DNA of 64,000 nucleotides from Rhizobium sp. ICMP 5592 (lineage in GTDB: Bacteria; Pseudomonadota; Alphaproteobacteria; Rhizobiales; Rhizobiaceae), in contig NZ_QSNT01000003.1 of assembly GCF_009498525.1 (NCBI RefSeq), positions 909,671 to 973,670 of the forward strand. Direction: 5' to 3'. A model generated the notes under the pieces. The model searched no databases. It was not told the DNA's origin and saw nothing but the letters and a program-made list of their open reading frames with translations. Below are positions 17,551-24,450 of this stretch, in pieces. Every line of letters starts with the position of its first letter. Positions within the stretch are counted from its first letter, which is position 1. The translations under genes were made by a program, and so were the position numbers.

Positions 17551-17979
17551 ATGACGAAGGAAATCATAACGGGCTTCGCGGCCCTGCTCCTGCCCGCCAC
17601 TCTTCTTATCGGCATCCCGAGCCAGGCAGCGGAACCCGACGCAACGCGCTTCCAGCTTGAGCGCAGCGGCGATCATTTCATCCGCCTTGACAAGCAGACG
17701 GGGGCAATGTCGATCTGCCAGGATCAGAATGGCAATCTGGTCTGCCGCATGGCCGCAGACGAGCGCGCGGCCTATGACGACGAAATCGACCGCCTCTCAG
17801 ACCGCGTCACCAAGCTGGAAAAGACCGCGAGCGCCGGCAGTGGATCGACCCTGCCGAGTGATGCCGATGTCGACCGCACGCTCGGCATCATGCAGAAATT
17901 CATGCGCGGCTTCATGGGCATGGCCAAGGAGTTCCAGAACGAAGAACCCGGCAACAAGGCGCAGCCGCAGAAGACCTGA
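17551..17979 (+). CDS. exported protein of unknown function with short coiled coil
   Basis: The 142-residue product has a signal peptide (TGFAALLLPATLLIGIPSQAAE). The mature part contains two cysteines (ICQDQNGNLVC) in a small beta-like region. A predicted coiled coil follows (about 74-92, AYDDEIDRLSDRVTKLEKT), then a Met/Phe-rich helix (IMQKFMRGFMGMAKEFQNE). A GGAGG sequence precedes the ATG. It is probably periplasmic. I do not recognise a named family. It is divergent from the DUF952-pyrD unit. Confidence 0.72.
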   Translation: MTKEIITGFAALLLPATLLIGIPSQAAEPDATRFQLERSGDHFIRLDKQTGAMSICQDQNGNLVCRMAADERAAYDDEIDRLSDRVTKLEKTASAGSGSTLPSDADVDRTLGIMQKFMRGFMGMAKEFQNEEPGNKAQPQKT

Positions 17980-18062
17980 AGCCTTTGGAACCAAGAGCGA
18001 AAGCAAGGGGATAAAGGACCTTATTCCTACCCCGCCCTTTACTCGCAAAAGAGCCTCGGTTA

Positions 18063-18096
18063 ACCTTTTCTAAAGGTCAAACGCCGGATATCCGGC
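18063..18096. promoter_or_regulatory. two stacked palindromes before the S24 regulator
   Basis: ACCTTT-TCT-AAAGGT (18063-18077) is followed five bases later by the perfect 14-bp palindrome GCCGGATATCCGGC (18083-18096). Both lie within 55 bp of the regulator start. LexA/CI-type repressors commonly autoregulate from such sites. Assignment is by position only. Confidence 0.45.
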
Positions 18097-18115
18097 TTGC
18101 GGGTGTTGAGCGGCG

Positions 18116-18772
18116 ATGCTGTCACATGAGCAGATATGGAGCGCGATCGACAAGCTTGCCGAACGCTATGCCTTGACGCCATCGGGCCTTGCCAAGCGCG
18201 CTGGCCTCGATCCCACCTCCTTCAACAAGTCGAAGCGGCTAAGCCAGGACGGACGTCTGCGCTGGCCGTCGACGGAATCGATTGCCAAGGTGCTGGGCGC
18301 GACGGGGGCCAGCATGGAGCAGTTTCTCGGCATCCTACGTCCAGTAGTGGAGAGAGGCGGCGGCAACGCGGATCATGCTTCTAGCTCCATTCCGCTGCTT
18401 GGCTTCGCACAGGCTGGCGCCGGCGGCTTTTTCGACGATGGCGGCTTTCCGGCCGGCCAGGGCTGGGACATGGTGGAGTTTCCGGCGGCACCGGGGCAAA
18501 GGGGCGGCGTCTATGCGCTGGAGGTGCAGGGTGAGAGCATGCTGCCACTCTATCGCGACGGCGACGTGCTGATCGTCGAGCCGGGCGCGCAGATCAGGCG
18601 CAACGACCGTGTGGTGGTCAAGACCCGCGAGGGCGAGGTCATGGCCAAGGTGCTGCTGCGGCAAAGCGCAAAGTCGATCGAACTGCTGTCGCTCAACCCA
18701 GAACACCCCAATCGCAGCTTCGATCTTGCGGATGTGGAATGGATCGCTCGGATCATCTGGGCCAGCCAATAG
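18116..18772 (+). CDS. LexA/CI-like S24 family transcriptional regulator
   Basis: The 218-residue protein has an N-terminal helix-turn-helix (about 10-70, YALTPSGLAKRAGLDPTSFNKS) and a C-terminal S24 peptidase domain. The catalytic dyad is visible: Ser141 in GESMLPLYRDGD and Lys178 in GEVMAKVL. An Ala-Gly pair (QAGAGG, about 100-104) could be the self-cleavage site, as in LexA and phage CI. No phage genes lie nearby, so this is probably a chromosomal stress regulator. The nuclease-like gene follows 15 bp downstream in the same direction. Confidence 0.85.
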   Translation: MLSHEQIWSAIDKLAERYALTPSGLAKRAGLDPTSFNKSKRLSQDGRLRWPSTESIAKVLGATGASMEQFLGILRPVVERGGGNADHASSSIPLLGFAQAGAGGFFDDGGFPAGQGWDMVEFPAAPGQRGGVYALEVQGESMLPLYRDGDVLIVEPGAQIRRNDRVVVKTREGEVMAKVLLRQSAKSIELLSLNPEHPNRSFDLADVEWIARIIWASQ

Positions 18773-18787
18773 GAAAGTTTTCCCGCT

Positions 18788-19984
18788 ATGCGTCGTAATA
18801 TTTGGCTTGCAGGTGTGGCAGGTGTCGTGGTCGGTTCATGGTTGACCTTGGTTGCTGTGCAAGTGAACGAGCACGGTTTCCATCTGCCAGGTCACGGAGA
18901 AAGCAAGGTTGAAGCGGAAACCCGCCCGGCAACCGCAGCCACGCCAATTGAAGTAGCGCAAGCCGATGTCACGCCGGCGCAGACGCTTACCGATACAGCA
19001 CCCAAAAAGACGCTGCCGATAACGGCCGGCACCGCCGCTCCGACAACGACCGTCACGGCAGATAGCGCCACGGCGCAGACAACGGCCCCGGCCGCCACGA
19101 AGAGCGAACCGCCCGCCGCAACCGCGATATCCGCACCCGCGGTAGTGCCGGCCGACCCAGACAAATCGTCCGCGGCGACACCAGCGACGGAGCCGCAGGG
19201 CACGCCGCCCGCGCAGCTAACGCAATCCGAAACGACGCCGGCGAAGGTGCCTGACGCTCAGCCGGCTCCGAAAGATGTGATTGACGCCGACAGCAAAAAG
19301 ACCGGGACAGGTAAGGCTGAGCCGGAACAATCCCCTTCGAAACAAGTCTCGGTAGATCAGCCCTCTCCCCAACAAGCGCAGGCAGATCAAACGAAACCAG
19401 CACCGCCTCCCCCACCCCCTGCCGACCAGGCCGACAGGGCGGCGGCAGCTCGCCGGACCGTGCCGATGGCGCCGTCCTCACAACAGGCGTCGTCCGGCGA
19501 CAGCCAGACGCCAAGCGATGACCAGAAGCAAGCCGGAGGGACGGAGCCCGTGGAGCTGGTGCGGCCGTCTTCCGACCGTGCCGGGATGCTGACTGTCGGC
19601 AACAGAAGCGTGCAGCTGTCCGGCATCATACCGACCGATATCAGCCGGATGTGCGCCGGGTCTGATGGCAAGAACTGGCCGTGCGGGACAGCGGCACGCA
19701 CCGCGTTCCGGATGTATCTGCGCGGCCGGATCATCGATTGCGACCTGCCGAGCGCGACCTGGCAGGGCACGGTGACGGGGAACTGCCGCTATGTCCGCAT
19801 CGATCTCAGCGAATGGCTCGTCCGTTTCGGCTGGGCCGAGCCGGAGGCCGGATCGCCGCTGGAGGCCGTTGCGGAACAGGCAAAGCAACAGAAGCGCGGC
19901 ATCTATGGCGACGACCCGCGCAAGGGCCGGAAATCGACGCTCGCGCCGGCTCCGGCCAAGGAAGATCCGCTTAATCCGATCTGA
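18788..19984 (+). CDS. membrane-anchored staphylococcal-nuclease-like protein
   Basis: The 398-residue protein has an N-terminal signal anchor (about 5-25, IWLAGVAGVVVGSWLTLVAV). A long Thr/Ala/Pro/Gln-rich low-complexity linker (about 35-255) follows, then a C-terminal domain (about 262-380) of the thermonuclease-like type, with GNRSVQLSGIIPTDISRMC, AARTAFRMYLRGRIIDCDLP and LVRFGWAEP. The three Arg/Glu catalytic residues of SNase are not all evident, so nuclease activity is uncertain. The linker would hold the domain away from the membrane in the periplasm. It sits 15 bp behind the S24 regulator and is probably cotranscribed. Confidence 0.72.
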   Translation: MRRNIWLAGVAGVVVGSWLTLVAVQVNEHGFHLPGHGESKVEAETRPATAATPIEVAQADVTPAQTLTDTAPKKTLPITAGTAAPTTTVTADSATAQTTAPAATKSEPPAATAISAPAVVPADPDKSSAATPATEPQGTPPAQLTQSETTPAKVPDAQPAPKDVIDADSKKTGTGKAEPEQSPSKQVSVDQPSPQQAQADQTKPAPPPPPPADQADRAAAARRTVPMAPSSQQASSGDSQTPSDDQKQAGGTEPVELVRPSSDRAGMLTVGNRSVQLSGIIPTDISRMCAGSDGKNWPCGTAARTAFRMYLRGRIIDCDLPSATWQGTVTGNCRYVRIDLSEWLVRFGWAEPEAGSPLEAVAEQAKQQKRGIYGDDPRKGRKSTLAPAPAKEDPLNPI

Positions 19985-20066
19985 CGCCACGCTTCCGCCA
20001 CCGGCTCTTGTCATGAGAGACATGACTTTCTAGTCTGCCGCCAGTTTCAAAGGATTTTGTTTTGTT

Positions 20067-20480
20067 ATGAATAAGCCGCTTTCCGCCCAAGAGGCCCTGA
20101 TCTACGTCATGGTCATGGCATCCGCCGTCGATCGAACGATGAACGACCGGGAGATGAGCCGGATCGGTGAGCTGATCCATGCGCTCCCGGTCTTCAAAGG
20201 CTTCGATGACGAAAAGCTGATCGATGTTTCGCGCGATTGCGCCAAGCTTCTGGCCGGCAGCGAAGGGCTCGACATCGTGCTGGAAACCGTGCGCGATACC
20301 CTGCCGCCACGGCTCTACGACACCGCCTATGCGCTTGCCGTCGAGGTCGCGTCCGCCGACTTGTCGGTCAAAGCCGAGGAACTGCGCCTGCTGAGCCTGC
20401 TGCGCGACCGCCTCGATCTCGGCAAGCTGACCTGCGCCGCCATCGAGCGCAGCGCCATCGCACGCTACCGCAAGGGCTGA
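20067..20480 (+). CDS. TerB family protein
   Basis: The 137-residue all-helical protein matches the TerB (tellurite resistance) fold. It has paired acidic turns, ASAVDRTMNDREMSRIGELI near the start and VEVASADLSVKAEELRLLSLL near the end, which bind divalent metal in TerB. Stand-alone TerB proteins are common in Rhizobiales and are not proof of tellurite resistance. The gene follows the nuclease-like gene by 82 bp on the same strand. Its end lies 9 bp from the convergent solute-binding protein gene. Its cellular role is unknown. Confidence 0.82.
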   Translation: MNKPLSAQEALIYVMVMASAVDRTMNDREMSRIGELIHALPVFKGFDDEKLIDVSRDCAKLLAGSEGLDIVLETVRDTLPPRLYDTAYALAVEVASADLSVKAEELRLLSLLRDRLDLGKLTCAAIERSAIARYRKG

Positions 20481-20489
20481 AAAACCCAC

Positions 20490-21365
20490 TCAATACAATC
20501 CGTAAGGAAAATAGCGCAGATAGATTTCCTGCAGCCGGCCATTGCGTGACAACGTCGCCAGGGCATGGTTGATCGCCGCCGTCAGATCGGCATCCTGCTC
20601 GCGCAACATGATCGTCATGCCTTCGCCGAGGAATTGCTGCGAGAGGTAGGGGCCGTCGAATAAGGCGCAGCATTTTTCCACTGAGGGCGACGACACCCAG
20701 AAGGACAGCTGCAACCCATCGGCAAAGGCAGCATCGACTTTACCGTCCTTGACCGCTGCCAGCAGCGCGTCCTTGTCGTCGAAGGGTACCGGCTTGATCG
20801 CCGGAAAGAAGGCTGCCAGCATCGCCTCATGCGTCGTGCCCTTGACCACCCCGACCGAATGGCCCGCAAGAGCCGCCGCCGTGCGGCCATCGATCGACGC
20901 CTTGAGATTGCGCGCGAAGCGGGCGGGCAGCATCAGGAAGGGACGCGAGAAGGCGAAGCTCTTGCGCAGCTCCGGCGTCACCGCGACGCCCGCGATCACC
21001 GCATCCCCCAGCGACGCCGAAAGCGCGCCCTGCAGCTCCTCGAAGGGCAGCGCCTGGATCTGGCACTTATCCGATATGCCGAGCTCGTCGCAGATTTCGC
21101 GGGCGAGATCGACATGGAAGCCTGAGAGCTTGCCGTTCTGATCGGCGAAATTGAAAGGCGGGAAGTCGACGGAGGTCAGGAAGCGCAGCCTGACCAGCGT
21201 GGAAAGATCCGGCTTGGGCAACCGTTCGCGCGCATCGAAGAGAACCGGCAGGCCGGACGGCGGCGCCTGCTGCGCGGCGACAGGCATGGCGCAGGAGACG
21301 GCCATCAGCATCGCACCTGTCAAGGATCTCGCCACGGATATCAACGACGAAAGACAAACGCGCAT
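20490..21365 (-). CDS. family 3 extracellular solute-binding protein
   Basis: The 291-residue exported protein has a signal peptide ending near PVAAQQA. It then has the amino-acid ABC transporter binding-protein fold: LRFLTSVDFPPFNFADQNGKLSGFHVDLAREI, ALPFEELQGALSASLGDAVIAGVAVTPELRKSFAFSRPF and KDGKVDAAFADGL. No permease or ATPase gene is adjacent, so it is an orphan binding protein or serves a distant transporter. I chose the ATG at 21365, 13 bases after AGGAGG; an upstream TTG lies too close to that site. The ligand cannot be deduced. Confidence 0.85.
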   Translation of the reverse strand: MRVCLSSLISVARSLTGAMLMAVSCAMPVAAQQAPPSGLPVLFDARERLPKPDLSTLVRLRFLTSVDFPPFNFADQNGKLSGFHVDLAREICDELGISDKCQIQALPFEELQGALSASLGDAVIAGVAVTPELRKSFAFSRPFLMLPARFARNLKASIDGRTAAALAGHSVGVVKGTTHEAMLAAFFPAIKPVPFDDKDALLAAVKDGKVDAAFADGLQLSFWVSSPSVEKCCALFDGPYLSQQFLGEGMTIMLREQDADLTAAINHALATLSRNGRLQEIYLRYFPYGLY

Positions 21366-21517
21366 GACGATGACCAAGCCTCCTGTCAGGTGTTCAGCTT
21401 CCTGATTTCAAGACGGGTGTAACAGAGTCATGCCAAGGGGGGAATATCGCGCCGTGCCGAGAGCCGGAAACGCCTCGTCCGGCATGCCAACATTATCGGG
21501 CGCAAAGGCAGTGCTGG

Positions 21518-22105
21518 CTAGCGACCCGATATCAGCTTTGGGGGCGGAAGCAATTCGAGTTTTGCAGGAGTGGCCTTGCCCTTGTCCCCTCGCCGCCTGA
21601 CCAGTTTCGCGGGGGCGCCGACATAGATGCCGTAGGGCACTGTCTTTCCCTTGACGACGGCATTGGCGCCGATGACGCAGCCCTTGGCGATATGCGAGCC
21701 GCCGAGGATCTTCGCTCCGGCGCCGATCCAGACATCGTCCTCGATCACGACAGGCTTCTTGGTGACGCCCTGCATGCGGATCGGCTGCGTAACATCATCG
21801 AAATTGTGATCGAACGACACGACCATGGCATGGGCGGCGATCCGCACGTCATTGCCGATGGTAATGCCGCCACGTCCGAGCAGAATGGCATAGTCGTTGA
21901 GGGAGACGTGATCGCCGATCTCGATGCCGCCACGCTGCGCGTCAATGACGACGCCTCTGCGGATATAGGCCCTCGCGCCGATGCCGACGCTGCCGTCCTT
22001 CCAGATGATCGTCGTGCCGCGCGGCACCTTCGTGCGGCGGGAAATCCGCAGCACGCCGCGCGCGAAGATGGCCTTCAGTCTGTAGAATGACGCAAAGTTG
22101 AGCAT
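21518..22105 (-). CDS. left-handed beta-helix (hexapeptide) acyltransferase
   Basis: The 195-residue protein contains tandem hexapeptide repeats from about residue 40 (SVGIGARAYIRRGVVIDAQRG, VVIEDDVWIGAGAKILGG, CVIGANAVVKG). It ends in the typical VGAPAKLVRRR segment of the WbbJ/maa/nodL superfamily. The conserved catalytic-type histidine region is SFDHNFDD. Such enzymes O-acetylate sugars in polysaccharide or lipooligosaccharide synthesis. I chose the ATG at 22105; a longer form would need a TTG at 22165 with no ribosome-binding site. No polysaccharide genes lie nearby, so its target is unknown. Confidence 0.85.
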   Translation of the reverse strand: MLNFASFYRLKAIFARGVLRISRRTKVPRGTTIIWKDGSVGIGARAYIRRGVVIDAQRGGIEIGDHVSLNDYAILLGRGGITIGNDVRIAAHAMVVSFDHNFDDVTQPIRMQGVTKKPVVIEDDVWIGAGAKILGGSHIAKGCVIGANAVVKGKTVPYGIYVGAPAKLVRRRGDKGKATPAKLELLPPPKLISGR

Positions 22106-22296
22106 CTGGTCCGTTCCGGTTGGGAACGACCTTCTGCCATGGTTGTCTGTCAGCAGCCTGAACAAACATGGGGTTTATTGCGGCGGCGTCCGCTTACCGC
22201 AGCCAAGGTGCTTCGCATCATCGTCGCGAGCCCGAACAGCGATGCCGCGCTACGCAAAGATCTGACATGGGAGTTTCCGTTCCTCTCACAGCAACC

Positions 22297-22350
22297 TTTT
22301 CGTATATACGAAAACCCATAGACGATCCCCTAGTTTTCGTATATACAAAA
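22297..22350. promoter_or_regulatory. twin operators of brnTA
   Basis: TTTTCGTATATACGAAAA (22297-22314, a perfect 18-bp palindrome) and TTTTCGTATATACAAAA (22334-22350, one base missing on the right) are 37 bp apart. The second ends four bases before the brnT ATG. BrnA-family antitoxins autorepress, so these are probably its binding sites. Confidence 0.65.
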
Positions 22351-22354
22351 TTGG

Positions 22355-22600
22355 ATGAAAATCACTTGGGACGAGCCGAAAAGAATAGCCAATCTGGAGA
22401 AACACAATCTCGACTTTGCAGCATTGTCTCTCGAGTTTTTCCTGAATTCCGTTGTGATTCAAGCGAAGAAGAATCGCTTCCAAGCCATCGGCAAGATGCA
22501 AGATGGCACGATTTCAGTGATCTTCTGCACCCTTGGTTCGGAAGGTATTTCCCTCATTTCCATGCGCCGTGCCAGTAGTAAAGAAAGGAGCCTGCTCTGA
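22355..22600 (+). CDS. brnT: BrnT family ribonuclease toxin
   Basis: The 81-residue protein starts with the BrnT signature TWDEPKRIANLEKHNLDF and ends with ISMRRASSKER, the basic segment near the active site of this RelE-like fold. BrnT cleaves RNA and is neutralised by BrnA. The ATG lies four bases after the second operator and has no Shine-Dalgarno sequence, so the message could be leaderless if TATACA (22343-22348) acts as the -10 box. The stop codon overlaps the antitoxin start by one base (TGATG). The length is slightly short for the family, but no key segment appears missing. Confidence 0.87.
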   Translation: MKITWDEPKRIANLEKHNLDFAALSLEFFLNSVVIQAKKNRFQAIGKMQDGTISVIFCTLGSEGISLISMRRASSKERSLL

Positions 22601-22911
22601 TGGCTGTCAAATTTGAACGCCCGCGTTCCTTCAAGGAAGGCCGGGGTTATACAAAACAGGATTGGGACGAGGTTTCCGACAATCCCCCGGTCACGGAAGA
22701 GGCGTTGAGGAAGGCCAAGCCGTTTGCCGAAGCGTTCCCCGAACTCACCGAGGAAATCCGCAGGAACCTCGGCGGGCGTCCGAAATCAGAAAATCCCAAG
22801 CTTGCCGTCAGTATTCGGCTCGACCGCGATGTCATCGAAGCTTTCAAGGCGAACGGTGATGGCTGGCAAAGCCGGATAAACGCAGCCCTGCGTAAGGCTG
22901 CGGGTCTATAA
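22600..22911 (+). CDS. brnA: BrnA family antitoxin
   Basis: The 103-residue partner of BrnT has an N-terminal toxin-binding region (EVSDNPPVTEEALRKAKPFAEAFPEL). A C-terminal ribbon-helix-helix DNA-binding domain follows, with KLAVSIRLDRDVIEAFKANG and WQSRINAALRKAAG, the classic BrnA ending. It binds toxin as a dimer and represses the operon through the upstream palindromes. Translation is coupled to brnT by a one-base overlap, and AAAGGAG lies just before the start. The pair sits next to tRNA-Gly in a small accessory patch between core genes. Confidence 0.88.
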   Translation: MAVKFERPRSFKEGRGYTKQDWDEVSDNPPVTEEALRKAKPFAEAFPELTEEIRRNLGGRPKSENPKLAVSIRLDRDVIEAFKANGDGWQSRINAALRKAAGL

Positions 22912-22929
22912 CGACAAAATGAAAAAAGC

Positions 22930-23003
22930 TGGAGCGGGTGAAGGGAATCGAACCCTCGTATTCAGCTTGGGAAGCTGCTGCTCTACCATTGAGCTACACC
23001 CGC
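22930..23003 (-). tRNA. tRNA-Gly (anticodon CCC)
   Basis: Read on the minus strand, the gene starts GCGGGTGTAGCTCAATGGTA and ends in an encoded CCA (22930-22932). The acceptor stem GCGGGTG/CACCCGC, D arm, and T arm with GGTTCGATTCC are all present. The anticodon loop TTCCCAA gives CCC, reading GGG codons. The outermost anticodon-stem pair appears to be G-A. It is next to the BrnTA cassette. Confidence 0.95.
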
Positions 23004-23061
23004 CTGATATCCGGAGATGTCCAACAGTTGCCGGCCTCTGTCAAGGCCGGAAACCGTTCGG

Positions 23062-24153
23062 TCACAGCCGGAAATGCTTCGACAGCTTCAGGCCCTGCGC
23101 CTGATAGTTCGAGCCGAGGCCGGAGCCGTAGAGGCTGGTCGGCTGTTCCAGCATGTGTTCGTAGACCAGCCGGCCGACGATCTGACCATCTTCGAGAATG
23201 AAGGGCACTTCATGGCTGCGCACTTCCAGCACGGCGCGGCTGCCGCGACCGCCGGCGGGGGCATGGCCGAAGCCCGGGTCGAAGAAGCCGGCATAATGGA
23301 CGCGGAATTCGCCGACCAAGGGATCGAAAGGTGTCATCTCGGCGGCATAGTGCGGCGGCACATGCACGGCTTCGCGCGAGACGAGAATATAGAACTCGTC
23401 GGGATCGAGGATCAGTTCGGTGCGGCCACGGCTATAGAGCGGCTCCCAGAAATCGTAGATATCGTGCTGCGCCTTCTTGTCGACATCGACGACGGCGGTG
23501 TGGTGCTTGCCGCGATAGCCGATCAGGCCTTCCTTGTCGCCGGCAAGGTCGATCGACAGCGCGATGCCGCCGCCGTTGACGTTTGGCTGCTTGCTGGCGA
23601 CCAGCGTTTCGCTGGCATGCAGCGCCATCAGTTCCGGCTCGTTCAGCAGCGCCTGGCCGACGCGGAAGCGGATCTGCGACAGGCGCGAGCCACGGCGCAC
23701 GACGATCGGGAAGGTGCGCGGGCTGATCTCGAGATAGAGCGGGCCGGAATAGCCGGCGGGGATCTTGTCGAACTCCTGCGCCCGGTCGGTGATGACGCGG
23801 GTGAAGATGTCGAGGCGGCCGGTCGAGCTTTTCGGATTGGCAGACGCCGACATGTCAGCCGGCAGGTCGAGGCGCTCCATCAAGGGCACGATGTAGACGC
23901 AGCCGGTTTCCAGCACCGCACCTTCGGACAGGTCGATGACATGCAGCTTCAGCCGGTCGAGCTTGTCGGCGACGAGATGCGACGGGCCGGGCATGAAGCT
24001 GGCGCGGACGCGGAAGGCATGTGCGCCGAGCCGAAGGTCAAGGCTCGCCGGCTGGATCTGATCGACATCCAGTTCCCGTTCGCTCGTCAGCCGCCCCGCT
24101 TCGAACAGCGCGGCAATGGCGCGATCAGCCAAAATTCCAGTATTGCGAGCCAT
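23062..24153 (-). CDS. dcd: 2'-deoxycytidine 5'-triphosphate deaminase (long form)
   Basis: The 363-residue protein is the long alphaproteobacterial dCTP deaminase type, about twice the size of the enterobacterial enzyme. It has a repeated dUTPase-like fold. Motifs include IQPASLDLRLGAHAFRVRA, MSASANPKSSTGRLDIFTRV (the Ser/Arg substrate loop) and GYSGPLYLEISPRTFPI in the first half. The second half has EMTPFDPLVGEFRVHYAGFFDPGFG and SHEVPFILEDGQIVGRL. It deaminates dCTP to dUTP for dTMP synthesis. The ATG at 24153 follows GGGGAAAAGG. A perfect 45-bp inverted repeat lies 16 bp upstream of the start. Confidence 0.9.
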   Translation of the reverse strand: MARNTGILADRAIAALFEAGRLTSERELDVDQIQPASLDLRLGAHAFRVRASFMPGPSHLVADKLDRLKLHVIDLSEGAVLETGCVYIVPLMERLDLPADMSASANPKSSTGRLDIFTRVITDRAQEFDKIPAGYSGPLYLEISPRTFPIVVRRGSRLSQIRFRVGQALLNEPELMALHASETLVASKQPNVNGGGIALSIDLAGDKEGLIGYRGKHHTAVVDVDKKAQHDIYDFWEPLYSRGRTELILDPDEFYILVSREAVHVPPHYAAEMTPFDPLVGEFRVHYAGFFDPGFGHAPAGGRGSRAVLEVRSHEVPFILEDGQIVGRLVYEHMLEQPTSLYGSGLGSNYQAQGLKLSKHFRL

Positions 24154-24168
24154 TCTGCCTTTTCCCCA

Positions 24169-24213
24169 GCCTATAACCCTGCAAGTCGATTTTCGACTTG
24201 CAGGGTTATAGGC
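24169..24213. repeat. perfect 21-bp inverted repeat upstream of dcd
   Basis: Two 21-bp arms, GCCTATAACCCTGCAAGTCG plus A (24169-24189) and its exact complement (24193-24213), are separated by TTT. It lies just before the dcd ribosome-binding site. No U-tract follows on either strand, so a terminator is unlikely. A second, shorter perfect repeat (GCGCATCC / GGATGCGC, 24240-24259) lies upstream. Confidence 0.8.
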
Positions 24214-24298
24214 CGATTCAAAATGTTACTGCGACCTTTGCGCATCCCGATGGATGCGCGGGCAGTAATTTACCGCAGACAAAACCAAACTCAGGGAA

Positions 24299-24327
24299 TT
24301 GACGCAAGCGGTCAACGGCAGTATTGC
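24299..24327 (+). promoter_or_regulatory. sigma-70 promoter of metZ
   Basis: TTGACG (24299-24304), a 17-bp spacer and TATTGC (24322-24327) place the expected transcription start near 24334. That is just before the first helix of the SAM-II aptamer, as is usual for this riboswitch. Confidence 0.6.
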
Positions 24328-24336
24328 AACTTATCC

Positions 24337-24395
24337 CGTGGTGATTTGGCCGGTCGGCTTGCAGCCACGTTAAATAAGTGGCTAAAAAGACCGGG
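24337..24395 (+). ncRNA. SAM-II riboswitch aptamer
   Basis: P1 is CGTGG (24337-24341) with CCACG (24365-24369). It is followed by the conserved GATTTG and TTGCA segments and by GTGGCTAAAAAG, the SAM-II hallmark. GCCGGTC (24349-24355) can pair with GACCGG (24389-24394) to form the H-type pseudoknot. The family is established upstream of metA, metX and metZ in alphaproteobacteria. S-adenosylmethionine binding turns the gene off. Confidence 0.88.
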
Positions 24396-24430
24396 TTGAA
24401 AACCGGTCTGCAATTGCGGCCGGTTTTTTT
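24388..24430 (+). terminator. SAM-II expression platform: antiterminator and terminator
   Basis: AGACCGG (24388-24394) can pair locally with CCGGTCT (24403-24409) as an antiterminator. If that strand is held in the SAM-bound pseudoknot, AAAACCGG (24399-24406) is free to pair with CCGGTTTT (24420-24427). That forms an intrinsic terminator ending in seven T residues (24424-24430). Confidence 0.75.
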
Positions 24431-24450
24431 GTTTTGAAAGTGGTGATGGC

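Noticed and set aside
18116..18772. S24 regulator as a prophage CI repressor
   Set aside because: No integrase, Cro, structural or lysis genes and no attachment repeats are nearby. The surrounding genes have core codon usage.
22168..22578. 136-codon plus-strand frame overlapping brnT
   Set aside because: It runs through the twin operators and most of brnT in another frame, without a start signal. BrnT is recognisable by sequence.
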